Positions 27,436 to 35,070 of a stretch of 54,274 nt of DNA are shown in pieces. Each line of letters opens with the position of its first letter. Position 1 is the first letter of the stretch. Made by a program: the position numbers and the translations under genes. The stretch is from an uncultured Bacteroidia bacterium (lineage in GTDB: Bacteria; Bacteroidota; Bacteroidia; Bacteroidales; UBA932): positions 1-54,274 of the forward strand of contig CACYGW010000013.1 of NCBI GenBank assembly GCA_902774045.1. The letters are read 5' to 3'. The notes beneath the pieces were generated by a model, which made no database searches, was not told the origin of the DNA, and saw only the letters and a list, made by a program, of their open reading frames with translations.

Positions 27436-28605
27436 ATGAAAGTAATAGACACTATAAACGGAAAACCGGTAAAGGGAAACGTGCTTGCGGTTAATACCGG
27501 TTCAATAACCACTAAATTTGCTTATTACGTAGACGGAGAAACTGTTCTGGACGACAAGATAGAACATTCCGTAGAAGAATTGTCCAAGTTCAAGGATGTG
27601 ATGGAGCAGGACAAGATGCGTACAAAGGCCATTATGGACGCTCTTGACAAACTTGGAGTCAAACTGGAGGACATAGACATTGTAATGGCCCGCGGCGGTC
27701 TCTTTACGCCTTGTATAACGGGTGTTTACAATGTTAATGACGATATGGTGGAAGTCCTTAATTCTTGCAGGGACGGCCGCCACGCCTGCAACCTAAGCGC
27801 CCTCATAGGCCGCGAGATAGCAGAGGAAATTAACAGGACTAGGGCAGATAAAGGCATTACGCCCCGCTTCGGAGAATGTGTCTCCTATATAGCAGACCCT
27901 CCCATGGCAGACGAGATGCTGCCGGAGTGCCACGTTGGCGGTATTCCGGAGTTCCCCAGGACAACCCTCTTTCACGCCCTTAACACCAGGGCCATCATGC
28001 GACGTTACCTGCGCGAGACCGGCCGCAAGGCAGAAGACACCACAGCCGTTATATGCCATATGGGCGGCGGAGTAACCATCTCCCTGCATAAAGGCGGCAG
28101 GGTGATAGATACGTCGCACGGTCTGGGAGGAGACGGCCCCATCACTCCGGAAAGAGCAGGATGCTGCCCTCCCTACCCTCTTATAGATATGTGCTTCAGC
28201 GGCAAGTACACCAAGGAGCAGATAAAGAAAAAGCTCATCGGTGAAGGAGGCGCGGTGGCATATTTTGGCACCAACGATATGCGCGTAATAGAGCAGAGGG
28301 CCATAGAAGGCCGGGAAGACTATCAGCTCTTCCTCAAAGCCTTTGTTATGACCGTGGCCAAATACATTGCCGCTATGGCCTCCGTGGTAGACGGCAAGAT
28401 AGACGTCATCATCATGACAGGAGGCGTGGCCTACAGCAAGTATATTACGGACGCAATCTCTAAAAAAGTTGCCTTCCTTGGCCCTATCAAGGTTTATCCC
28501 GGAGAAAACGAGCTTGGTTCCCTGGCAGAGAACGGCTATATGATTCTGGCCGGAGCCACCAAGATAAGGACCTACAACAAAGACAGGTTAATTGACGAAT
28601 GTTAA
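27436..28605 (+). CDS. buk: Butyrate kinase (branched-chain acyl kinase)
   Basis: The enzyme interconverts acyl phosphate plus ADP with carboxylate plus ATP. The 389-residue protein has the acetokinase-fold phosphate motif VNTGSITTKFAYY near the amino end and MARGGLFTPCITGVYNVND near residue 85. HACNLSALI, CHMGGGVTISLHKGGRVID near 200 and GDGPITPERAG follow. The late VIIMTGGVAYS and YPGENELGSLAENG motifs are also present. It is about 30 residues longer than typical Buk. The position before ilvE and the vor genes suggests isobutyrate, isovalerate or 2-methylbutyrate as the physiological product. No phosphotransbutyrylase gene accompanies it. Confidence 0.88.
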   Translation: MKVIDTINGKPVKGNVLAVNTGSITTKFAYYVDGETVLDDKIEHSVEELSKFKDVMEQDKMRTKAIMDALDKLGVKLEDIDIVMARGGLFTPCITGVYNVNDDMVEVLNSCRDGRHACNLSALIGREIAEEINRTRADKGITPRFGECVSYIADPPMADEMLPECHVGGIPEFPRTTLFHALNTRAIMRRYLRETGRKAEDTTAVICHMGGGVTISLHKGGRVIDTSHGLGGDGPITPERAGCCPPYPLIDMCFSGKYTKEQIKKKLIGEGGAVAYFGTNDMRVIEQRAIEGREDYQLFLKAFVMTVAKYIAAMASVVDGKIDVIIMTGGVAYSKYITDAISKKVAFLGPIKVYPGENELGSLAENGYMILAGATKIRTYNKDRLIDEC

Positions 28606-28633
28606 TATTAGACATATAAGTAACACAACAACT

Positions 28634-29674
28634 ATGGCAAACATCGATTATTCTCAAAGATCTTTCAGTTATTATCCGACCGATGCCATTATCTCTGCAA
28701 AATGCATAGACGGCGTGTGGACGGAGCCTGAACTAAGCTCCAAATTTGAACTGGCCCTTCATCCCTTCGCAGGTGTGTTCCATTACGCGCCTTCCTGCTT
28801 TGAGGGAGCAAAGGCCTTCAGAGGAGTGGACGGCAAAGTACGCCTTTTCCGCCCGGACCAGAACGCTCTTAGAATGCAGTCCAGCGCACAGTATCTGGAC
28901 ATGCCCTATCCCAGCGTAGAAATGTTCGTGGATATGTGCGTAAGGTGTATTCAGGCAAACTGGGATTATATACCTCCATACGAGTCCGGTGCTTCCCTGT
29001 ATCTTAGGCCTGTTCTATTTGGCATTAACCCCCAGCTAGGAATCAAGTCTGCAAACGATGTAATGTTTGTGGTGATGGCTTCCGGCGTGGGTACCTATTC
29101 AGGAGCTAAAATCCTAAGTCCCGGAACAGCGGTGCTTTCCCGCAACTACGACAGGGCTGCCACCTTTGGCAGCGGCGGCTATAAGCTTGGAGCAAACTAT
29201 GCCCAGAGCCTCCACGCATACAACATTGCCCACAATCAGGGCTACAGGGAACTCCTCTTCCTTGACAGCGCTACCCACAGCCACATAGAGGAGTTTGGCT
29301 CTTCCAATTTCTTTGCAATCAAGGGCAATACCTATATTACAACTAATTCCCCCAGCGTACTGCCTTCTATCACCAACAAGTGCCTGAGGCAGGTAGCTCG
29401 CGAGTTCGGCCTTAAGGTAGAGAAACGCAATATCTACGTAGAGGAGCTGGAGCATATGGAGGAAGTTAACTCCTGCGGTACCGCTGTTGTAATTACCCCT
29501 ATCTGCCAGATAGACGACAAAGAGAGGCTGGAAGACGAGAAAGTAACCAAGACCTACCGCTTTGCCAACGAGTGCGGTCCTATAAGCCGCAAGCTCTACG
29601 ACAGGATAATAGGTATTCAGAAGGGCCTTGACGAGGATACTTACAACTGGTGTCTTATCGTTGATAAAAAATGA
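28634..29674 (+). CDS. ilvE: Branched-chain amino acid aminotransferase
   Basis: This fold-type IV PLP enzyme transfers amino groups between Val, Leu or Ile and 2-oxoglutarate. The 346-residue product (start at the ATG at 28634) has HYAPSCFEGAKAFRG near residue 50 and SGGYKLGANYA with the PLP lysine (GYKLG, near residue 195). EEFGSSNFFAIKG and the late SCGTAVVITPI segment are also present. The in-frame start at 28592 would overlap buk and add a non-conserved tail. With the Vor subunits downstream it is more likely catabolic than biosynthetic here. Its stop overlaps the next start (ATGA). Confidence 0.93.
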   Translation: MANIDYSQRSFSYYPTDAIISAKCIDGVWTEPELSSKFELALHPFAGVFHYAPSCFEGAKAFRGVDGKVRLFRPDQNALRMQSSAQYLDMPYPSVEMFVDMCVRCIQANWDYIPPYESGASLYLRPVLFGINPQLGIKSANDVMFVVMASGVGTYSGAKILSPGTAVLSRNYDRAATFGSGGYKLGANYAQSLHAYNIAHNQGYRELLFLDSATHSHIEEFGSSNFFAIKGNTYITTNSPSVLPSITNKCLRQVAREFGLKVEKRNIYVEELEHMEEVNSCGTAVVITPICQIDDKERLEDEKVTKTYRFANECGPISRKLYDRIIGIQKGLDEDTYNWCLIVDKK

Positions 29675-29940
29675 CAGAAAAGGTAGAAGCGCTTCTTGCC
29701 GCCCACAAGGCCGATGAGGCCATAGCCCTTTTGGAAGAATGGCAGAAAGGCGGAGGCCATATGGACGACACCCTTTATTACCTGCTGGGGAATGCCTGGC
29801 GCAAAAAGGGTAACTGGCAAAAAGCAATTAACAACTACCTGGAGGCCGTGAAGCTTAATCCGGATTCTCCCGCAGCTGGAGCCCTGGAAATAGCAAATGA
29901 CATTCTGGCCTTCTACAACAAAGATTTGTATAATCCGTAA
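29671..29940 (+). CDS. Small tetratricopeptide-repeat protein
   Basis: The 89-residue protein is mostly helical. It contains one clear TPR pair: LYYLLGNAWRKKGNWQKAIN, then NYLEAVKLNPDSPAA, which matches the W-LG-Y-A/P TPR consensus. The helix before it (EALLAAHKADEAIALLEEW) looks like half a repeat. No signal peptide is present. It is translationally coupled to ilvE (4-base overlap) and precedes the ferredoxin subunit gene by 12 bases. A scaffold or assembly role for the oxidoreductase is inferred from position only. Confidence 0.85.
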   Translation: MTEKVEALLAAHKADEAIALLEEWQKGGGHMDDTLYYLLGNAWRKKGNWQKAINNYLEAVKLNPDSPAAGALEIANDILAFYNKDLYNP

Positions 29941-29952
29941 ACTTTTATCTAT

Positions 29953-30183
29953 ATGGCAAAAATGAAAGGTGCAACCCTGGTTGACATAGAGCGGTGTAAA
30001 GGCTGCCGCCTGTGCGTGGTTGCCTGCCCCCTTGGGGTTCTGGCACTTACCACCAAGAACGTTAACCAGAAAGGTTACAATTATGCAGAAGCCGTGCTGG
30101 AAGACACCTGCACAGGTTGTTCTTCCTGCGCTATAGTATGCCCCGACGGCTGTATAACCGTTTATCGTAAAAAGGAGGACTAA
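29953..30183 (+). CDS. vorD: Ferredoxin-like subunit of 2-oxoacid oxidoreductase
   Basis: The 76-residue protein carries two 4Fe-4S motifs: CKGCRLCVVACP near residue 15 and CTGCSSCAIVCPD near residue 52. It therefore resembles the delta (ferredoxin) subunit of four-subunit 2-oxoacid:ferredoxin oxidoreductases, which passes electrons from the thiamine centre to soluble ferredoxin. It is followed after 2 bases by the alpha subunit gene, and the order delta-alpha-beta-gamma is common for KOR and VOR enzymes. The symbol reflects the likely VOR assignment and is not certain. Confidence 0.88.
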   Translation: MAKMKGATLVDIERCKGCRLCVVACPLGVLALTTKNVNQKGYNYAEAVLEDTCTGCSSCAIVCPDGCITVYRKKED

Positions 30184-30185
30184 GT

Positions 30186-31268
30186 ATGGCACAGAAAGAA
30201 ATTACATTGCTAAAAGGCAATGAGGCCATTGCCCACGCTGCAATCCGTTGCGGTTGCGACGGTTATTTTGGTTACCCTATAACCCCGCAGTCAGAGGTGC
30301 TTGAGACTCTTGCGGCAGAAAAGCCCTGGGAGACTACCGGAATGGTGGTCCTTCAGGCAGAAAGCGAGGTGGCTTCCATAAATATGGTTTATGGCGGCGC
30401 AGCCAGCGGCAAGAGAGTTATGACATCTTCTTCCTCCCCGGGCGTAAGCCTTATGCAGGAGGGTATCTCCTATCTTGCAGGAGCCGAGCTGCCCTGCCTT
30501 ATAGTTAACGTATCCCGCGGAGGCCCCGGACTTGGGACCATCCAGCCCAGCCAGGCAGACTACTTCCAGACAGTAAAGGGCGGCGGCCACGGAGACTACA
30601 GGCTTATCACTCTGGCACCCGCATCCGTACAGGAGATGGCAGACTTTGTAGATCTGGCTTTTGAACTGGCCTTCCGCTACCGTAACCCTGCAATGATTCT
30701 GTCCGACGGCGCCATTGGCCAGATGATGGAGAAGGTGGTTCTGCCTCCTTACAAGCCCCGCCGCACAGAGGAAGAACTCATTAAGGAATGTCCGTGGGCC
30801 ACTACCGGCCGCAAAGGCCTTCGCAAGCCCAATATCATAACCTCCCTGGAACTCAGGAGCGAGGAGATGGAAAAAGTAAACCTTCGTCTCCAGGCCAAGT
30901 ACAAAGAGATTCAGGAGAAAGAGGTACGCTACGAGGAGTATATGACCGATGATGCAGAGTATCTGATCGTTGCCTTCGGAAGCGCAGCCCGTATTTCCAA
31001 GAAAGTAATTGCCATAGCCCGCGAGCAGGGACTAAAGGTGGGTCTTCTTAGGCCTATCACCCTGTGGCCTTTCCCTTCAAAGAGAATCAGCGAACTTGGA
31101 AAGAAAGTTAAGGGCATACTCTCGCTTGAGATTAATGCCGGCCAGATGGTAGAAGACATCCGTCTTGCCGTAGAATGCAATGTTCCCGTTAAGTGGTACG
31201 GCCGTCTTGGCGGTATCATCCCGGAGCCCGAAGAGGTAGTGGAGGAACTTAAGAAAATGACTGTTTAA
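30186..31268 (+). CDS. vorB: 2-oxoacid:ferredoxin oxidoreductase alpha subunit (VorB-like)
   Basis: The 360-residue protein has the pyrimidine-binding domain of this family: GNEAIAHAAIRCGCDGYFGYPITPQSEV near the amino end and SSSPGVSLMQEGISYLAGAELP near residue 80. NVSRGGPGLGTIQPSQADYFQ follows. The carboxy-terminal transketolase-C-like domain starts near residue 255 (YLIVAFGSAARI) and contains LLRPITLWPFP. The length of 360 is that of subunits called VorB, which oxidise 3-methyl-2-oxobutanoate and similar acids. A 2-oxoglutarate enzyme remains possible, but ilvE and buk in the same operon favour branched-chain acids. Confidence 0.92.
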   Translation: MAQKEITLLKGNEAIAHAAIRCGCDGYFGYPITPQSEVLETLAAEKPWETTGMVVLQAESEVASINMVYGGAASGKRVMTSSSSPGVSLMQEGISYLAGAELPCLIVNVSRGGPGLGTIQPSQADYFQTVKGGGHGDYRLITLAPASVQEMADFVDLAFELAFRYRNPAMILSDGAIGQMMEKVVLPPYKPRRTEEELIKECPWATTGRKGLRKPNIITSLELRSEEMEKVNLRLQAKYKEIQEKEVRYEEYMTDDAEYLIVAFGSAARISKKVIAIAREQGLKVGLLRPITLWPFPSKRISELGKKVKGILSLEINAGQMVEDIRLAVECNVPVKWYGRLGGIIPEPEEVVEELKKMTV

Positions 31269-31286
31269 CCTAAGGAGGATAAAGTT

Positions 31287-32054
31287 ATGACAAAAGAAGA
31301 AATAATGAAGCCGGAGAACCTGGTATATCGTAAACCGGAACTTCTTAACGATACTCCTATGCATTACTGCCCCGGGTGCAGCCACGGTGTGGTTCACAAA
31401 CTTGTGGCAGAGGTTATTGCAGAGATGGGTATGACAGAAAAGACCATAGCCGTATCACCTGTAGGCTGTGCAGTGTTTGCCTATAATTACATAGACGTAG
31501 ACTGGCAGGAGGCCGCCCACGGAAGGGCACCGGCAGTAGCAAGCGCCATTAAGCGCCTTTGGCCGGACCATCTTGTATTTACCTATCAGGGCGACGGTGA
31601 CCTGGCCTGCATCGGTACGGGCGAGACTATCCACGCGCTTAACCGCGGAGAGAATATTACCATTATCTTCATTAACAACGCTATCTACGGTATGACAGGA
31701 GGCCAGATGGCTCCTACTACCCTGCTTGGAATGAAAACCGTTACCTGTCCCTACGGCCGAGTGCCCGAGCTTCACGGCTATCCGCTCAAGATAACAGAAA
31801 TTGCAGCCACCCTTCAGGGAACCTGCTATGTTACCCGTCAGTCCGTACAGAGCGTGGGAGCAATACTAAAGGCTAAGAAAGCTATACGCAAGGCCTTCGA
31901 GTATTCCCTCCAGGGCAAGGGTTCCAACCTTGTAGAGATAGTATCAACCTGTAATACAAACTGGAGAATGACTCCGGAGAAGGCAAACCAGTGGATGGAA
32001 GAGAATATGTTCCCGTTCTATCCTCTTGGAGATTTAAAAGACACTGGTAAATAA
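31287..32054 (+). CDS. vorA: 2-oxoacid:ferredoxin oxidoreductase TPP-binding beta subunit
   Basis: The 255-residue subunit binds thiamine pyrophosphate. HYCPGCSHGVVHKL near residue 25 is the family CPGCxH motif. The TPP/magnesium motif begins at GDGDLACIG (near residue 98) and ends at INNAIYGMTGGQ. TCNTNWRMTPEKANQWM closes the conserved part. No Fe-S cysteine cluster is present beyond CPGC, consistent with electrons passing to the separate vorD product. It lies 18 bases after vorB and 11 bases before the gamma subunit gene. Confidence 0.93.
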   Translation: MTKEEIMKPENLVYRKPELLNDTPMHYCPGCSHGVVHKLVAEVIAEMGMTEKTIAVSPVGCAVFAYNYIDVDWQEAAHGRAPAVASAIKRLWPDHLVFTYQGDGDLACIGTGETIHALNRGENITIIFINNAIYGMTGGQMAPTTLLGMKTVTCPYGRVPELHGYPLKITEIAATLQGTCYVTRQSVQSVGAILKAKKAIRKAFEYSLQGKGSNLVEIVSTCNTNWRMTPEKANQWMEENMFPFYPLGDLKDTGK

Positions 32055-32065
32055 ACTAAGGCTCT

Positions 32066-32611
32066 ATGACACAGGAAATTATTATATCCGGATTTGGAGG
32101 ACAGGGAGTCCTCTCAATGGGAAAGATTCTGGCTTACGCCGGACTTATGGAAGATAAGGAAGTTACCTGGATGCCGGCTTACGGGCCGGAGCAGAGAGGC
32201 GGCACGGCCAACGTTACCGTTATCGTTAGCGACGAGCCTGTTTCCTCCCCTATCCTTAGCAGCTACGATACAGCCATAGTGCTAAATCAGCCCTCACTGG
32301 AGAAGTTCGAGCCCAAGGTTAAGCCAGGTGGTTCCCTTATTTACGATGGTTACGGAATTAATGTTCCGCCCACCCGCAAAGACATTAACGTCTATCGCAT
32401 AGACGCTATGGATACCGCCGCCCAGCTTAATATGATTAAGGTGTTCAATATGATGGTTCTTGGAGGCCTGCTTAAGATTCACCCTGTTGTGGAGATCGAG
32501 AGCGTGCTTAAGGCGCTGCGCAAGACTCTGCCCGAGCGCCATCACCACCTTATTCCTCTTAACGAGGAGGCTATCCGCAAGGGTATGGAAATTATCCAGA
32601 AACAATTGTAA
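32066..32611 (+). CDS. vorC: 2-oxoacid:ferredoxin oxidoreductase gamma subunit
   Basis: The 181-residue protein matches the catalytic gamma domain of pyruvate/ketoisovalerate oxidoreductases. It opens with EIIISGFGGQGVLSMGKILAYAG after MTQ (CoA- and glycine-rich loop) and continues with TWMPAYGPEQRGGTANVTVI. MVLGGLLKI near residue 130 belongs to the same domain. It completes a four-subunit complex with vorD, vorB and vorA. The rplY promoter begins within its last codons. No intrinsic terminator follows, so read-through into rplY is possible. Confidence 0.92.
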   Translation: MTQEIIISGFGGQGVLSMGKILAYAGLMEDKEVTWMPAYGPEQRGGTANVTVIVSDEPVSSPILSSYDTAIVLNQPSLEKFEPKVKPGGSLIYDGYGINVPPTRKDINVYRIDAMDTAAQLNMIKVFNMMVLGGLLKIHPVVEIESVLKALRKTLPERHHHLIPLNEEAIRKGMEIIQKQL

Positions 32612-32635
32612 ATTACAAATTAATCTTTATCTTTG
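32606..32635 (+). promoter_or_regulatory. Promoter of rplY-pth
   Basis: TTG (32606-32608) and TATCTTTG (32628-32635) are spaced by 19 bases. The -33 box overlaps the vorC stop region. The predicted start near 32642 leaves a structured leader of about 78 bases. Confidence 0.72.
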
Positions 32636-32645
32636 CAGCCGCTTT

Positions 32646-32691
32646 AAAAGCCATTGGGCTTTTGGTGCAATGGGGTCTGCCCGCGGCAGAC
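32646..32691 (+). promoter_or_regulatory. Two-hairpin leader of rplY
   Basis: The leader contains two perfect stems. AAAAGCC pairs with GGCTTTT around a 4-base loop (32646-32663). GTCTGCC pairs with GGCAGAC around a 3-base loop (32675-32691). The second is followed by an A/T-rich stretch without a clean U-run, ending in the rplY start at 32720. Two tight hairpins in a ribosomal protein leader suggest autogenous control or transcript stabilisation. I know of no named family that I could assign with confidence. Confidence 0.55.
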
Positions 32692-32719
32692 TGAGTAACA
32701 CATTTTTAATTAATAAATT

Positions 32720-33286
32720 ATGAAGCATTTCGAGTTAAAGGGCCAGCTTCGTCAGGTTGGCAACAAAGCAGCCATTAAGGCTCTACGCAGTCAGGGACTC
32801 GTTCCTTGCAATCTCTATGGCCAGGGCCTTGAGAACGTACTTTTCACTGTAGATGCAAAAGAGCTTAAGGGTCTCACCCACACTCCCGCATCCTACATCG
32901 TAGACCTTGTTCTTGATGGCAAGAAGTACACAGCAGTTGTACACGAGCTCCAGTTCCACCCTATCGAGGATGTTTGCCTTCACGTAGACTTCCTTGCAGT
33001 AAGCGAAGACAAGCCCATCGCTATCAAGGTGCCTCTTAACATTTCCGGACACGCAGCAGGTGTTCAGGCCGGTGGTAAGTTTGTCAAGAATGTACGCGAG
33101 CTCCGCATCAGCGCTCTGATGAAGGATCTTCCGGATCAGCTTGACATTGATATCACCAATCTGGGAATCGCAGAGAATATCGTTGCAGGTGATCTTGAGT
33201 ACAAGAACATCACTATTCTCAATCCCAAGTCCACCATTATCTGCGGCGTTAAGGCTACCCGTCAGTCTGCACAGGCTGCACAGTAA
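32720..33286 (+). CDS. rplY: Large ribosomal subunit protein bL25 (CTC form)
   Basis: bL25 binds 5S rRNA. The 188-residue length shows the two-domain CTC (general stress) form. The amino-terminal 5S-binding domain includes ALRSQGLVPCNLYG, VHELQFHPIEDVCLHVDF and the linking strand. The carboxy-terminal beta domain runs from about residue 95, with PLNISGHAAGVQAGG and LPDQLDIDITNLGIAENI. The last residues form an Ala/Gln-rich tail. Its stop codon overlaps the pth start by one base (TAATG), indicating coupled translation. Confidence 0.95.
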   Translation: MKHFELKGQLRQVGNKAAIKALRSQGLVPCNLYGQGLENVLFTVDAKELKGLTHTPASYIVDLVLDGKKYTAVVHELQFHPIEDVCLHVDFLAVSEDKPIAIKVPLNISGHAAGVQAGGKFVKNVRELRISALMKDLPDQLDIDITNLGIAENIVAGDLEYKNITILNPKSTIICGVKATRQSAQAAQ

Positions 33287-33951
33287 TGGCACTGTTAAAA
33301 ATCCTGAACCGTCTGTTTGGTTCCCGCAAGGAGCCGCAGGCGGTTTCTTATTCATTAGAAGAAGTTCCCGCTCAGATGAAGTACCTGGTTGCGTGTCTTG
33401 GAAATATCGGCTCTGAATATGCCTGTACAAGGCATAATATGGGTTTTATGGTGGCAGACCACTGGGCTGCCGCCAAGGAGGTTGCTTTTAAGACGGAGCG
33501 TTATGGAGACGTGGCCTGCATCCGTGAGAAGGGGCGTCAGTACTGGCTTCTGAAACCATCGACCTATATGAACCTTAGCGGCAATGCCGTAAGGTACTGG
33601 CTTGGCAAACTGGGTATTCCAAGGGAAAATCTAATTGTCATTTGCGACGACCTCAACCTTCCCTTCGGTGCAATGAGGATGAGAACGCAGGGAAGTGACG
33701 GTGGCCACAACGGCCTTAAGAATATTATTGAGCTGTTGGGCGACAGTAACTTTACCCGCATCAGGATGGGTATAGGAAATGATTTTTCAAAGGGAGAGCA
33801 GGTGGATTTTGTGCTTGGTAAGCTAAGCGATGAGGAAATTGAGCAGGTAGGCCAGATGGCAAAAAAAATAGAGAGCAGCATCAAATGTTACGCATTTGAA
33901 GGCTCACAAAAAGCTATGACTCTGTTAAATACTTTACCTAAAACGTATTAA
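33286..33951 (+). CDS. pth: Peptidyl-tRNA hydrolase
   Basis: Pth recycles peptidyl-tRNAs released from stalled ribosomes. The conserved core begins at MKYLVACLGNIGSEY (residue 31). The catalytic His is in TRHNMGF, with KPSTYMNLSG and CDDLNLPFGAMRMR after it. GSDGGHNGLKNI follows. I use the ATG at 33286, overlapping the rplY stop, which adds about 30 residues before the usual start. The ATG at 33376 would give the standard length of 191 residues and is a real alternative. The order rplY-pth is common in bacteria. Confidence 0.94.
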   Translation: MALLKILNRLFGSRKEPQAVSYSLEEVPAQMKYLVACLGNIGSEYACTRHNMGFMVADHWAAAKEVAFKTERYGDVACIREKGRQYWLLKPSTYMNLSGNAVRYWLGKLGIPRENLIVICDDLNLPFGAMRMRTQGSDGGHNGLKNIIELLGDSNFTRIRMGIGNDFSKGEQVDFVLGKLSDEEIEQVGQMAKKIESSIKCYAFEGSQKAMTLLNTLPKTY

Positions 33952-33972
33952 ACGAATATTTTTTATTTTTAT

Positions 33973-34002
33973 TTTGTTTTTCTTGAATAAAATACTATCT
34001 TG
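33973..34002 (+). promoter_or_regulatory. Promoter of the histone-like gene
   Basis: TTTG (33973-33976) and TATCTTG (33996-34002) are spaced by 19 bases; the -7 box is one T short of TAnnTTTG. The start codon lies 39 bases downstream. Confidence 0.6.
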
Positions 34003-34041
34003 CAGTCAATAACGAAATACACCATTTAAAAATAAACAATT

Positions 34042-34215
34042 ATGAAAGCTCTTGTTGAGAAAATTAAAGCTGAGTATGAACTCTATGCAGTAAACGCAGA
34101 GGCTCAGGTTGTAAAGGGTAACAAAGCTGCCGGCGCTCGCGCACGTAAAGCTGCTCTTGCTCTTATGAAAGACCTTAAAGAGTTCAGAAAGGTTTCTGTA
34201 GAGGCTTCCAAGTAG
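34042..34215 (+). CDS. Histone H1-like (Hc1) DNA-binding protein, 57 residues
   Basis: This small gene encodes 57 residues rich in Lys, Ala and Glu. It matches the Bacteroidota Hc1-type histone-like proteins: an amino-terminal helix MKALVEKIKAEYELYA, then GNKAAGARARKAALALMKDL and the ending EFRKVSVEASK. Such proteins are abundant and nucleoid-associated; a DNA-compacting role is inferred by family. It has its own promoter and is followed by a hairpin terminator, so it is a monocistronic unit. Codon use is strongly biased (GCT, CTT, AAA), as expected for high expression. Confidence 0.9.
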   Translation: MKALVEKIKAEYELYAVNAEAQVVKGNKAAGARARKAALALMKDLKEFRKVSVEASK

Positions 34216-34239
34216 TCCTTGACAGAAAAATCTTTAAAG

Positions 34240-34270
34240 AGGTGTCCGTTCTACGGGCGCCTTTGTTTTT
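34240..34270 (+). terminator. Intrinsic terminator after the histone-like gene
   Basis: AGGTGTCCG pairs with CGGGCGCCT (two G-T pairs) around the 5-base loop TTCTA, followed by TTGTTTTT. It lies 24 bases after the stop codon. Confidence 0.8.
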
Positions 34271-34302
34271 GAAATAAGTCAAACATTTAACCATAAAAGA
34301 AA

Positions 34303-35058
34303 ATGAGAAAGAAAATCGTTGCCGGCAACTGGAAGATGAATACCATAGTCCCTGAGGGCGTTGAACTTGCAAAAGCCGTTGTTGCAAAATCGGCAGAAGT
34401 TCCTGCAGAAGTAGGCCTCGTTGTTGCCGCACCTTTTACACACCTTGCTCCCGTAGCAGCCGTAGTTAAAGGCACAAGGGTAGCTCTTAGCGCACAGAAC
34501 TGCGCAGACAAGGAGAAGGGCGCATATACAGGAGAAGTTTCAGTGGATATGCTTAAGTCTGTCGACTGCGAATACACCATTCTTGGCCACTCTGAGCGCA
34601 GGCAGTATTACGGAGAGACTGATGCCAAGCTTGTAGAGAAGACTAGGCTTGCCCTGGCCGCAGGACTTAAGGTTATCCTCTGCGTGGGCGAGAACCTTGA
34701 CGAGCGTGAGGCAGGAAAGCACTTCCAGGTAGTATCGGACCAGACAAAGGCTGTCCTTTATAACTTTAGTGCAGAAGATATGAAGAATATAGTGGTTGCC
34801 TACGAGCCCGTATGGGCCATAGGTACCGGCAAGACCGCTACTGCAGAGCAGGCAGAGGAAATCCACGCCTGCATCCGCAAGGTGCTTGCAGAGAAGTTCG
34901 GCGCACAGGTTGCAGACGACACCACCATTCTCTACGGCGGCAGTTGCAAACCTTCAAATGCCAAAGAACTGTTTGCTATGCCTGATATCGACGGTGGCCT
35001 CATTGGCGGCGCCGCTCTTAAGGCAGACGACTTTATTGGTATAGCCCTTTCTTTCTAA
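34303..35058 (+). CDS. tpiA: Triose-phosphate isomerase
   Basis: TpiA interconverts dihydroxyacetone phosphate and glyceraldehyde-3-phosphate. The 251-residue product starts with GNWKMN (Asn and Lys of the active site). It carries the catalytic His in LGHSERRQYYGE, the catalytic Glu in YEPVWAIGTGKTA (signature and flexible loop) and LYGGSCKPSNA plus GLIGGAAL for phosphate binding. Length is normal. It stands alone on the plus strand behind the histone-gene terminator and is convergent with the serine hydrolase gene. Confidence 0.97.
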   Translation: MRKKIVAGNWKMNTIVPEGVELAKAVVAKSAEVPAEVGLVVAAPFTHLAPVAAVVKGTRVALSAQNCADKEKGAYTGEVSVDMLKSVDCEYTILGHSERRQYYGETDAKLVEKTRLALAAGLKVILCVGENLDEREAGKHFQVVSDQTKAVLYNFSAEDMKNIVVAYEPVWAIGTGKTATAEQAEEIHACIRKVLAEKFGAQVADDTTILYGGSCKPSNAKELFAMPDIDGGLIGGAALKADDFIGIALSF

Positions 35059-35070
35059 GAATACAGAGCC

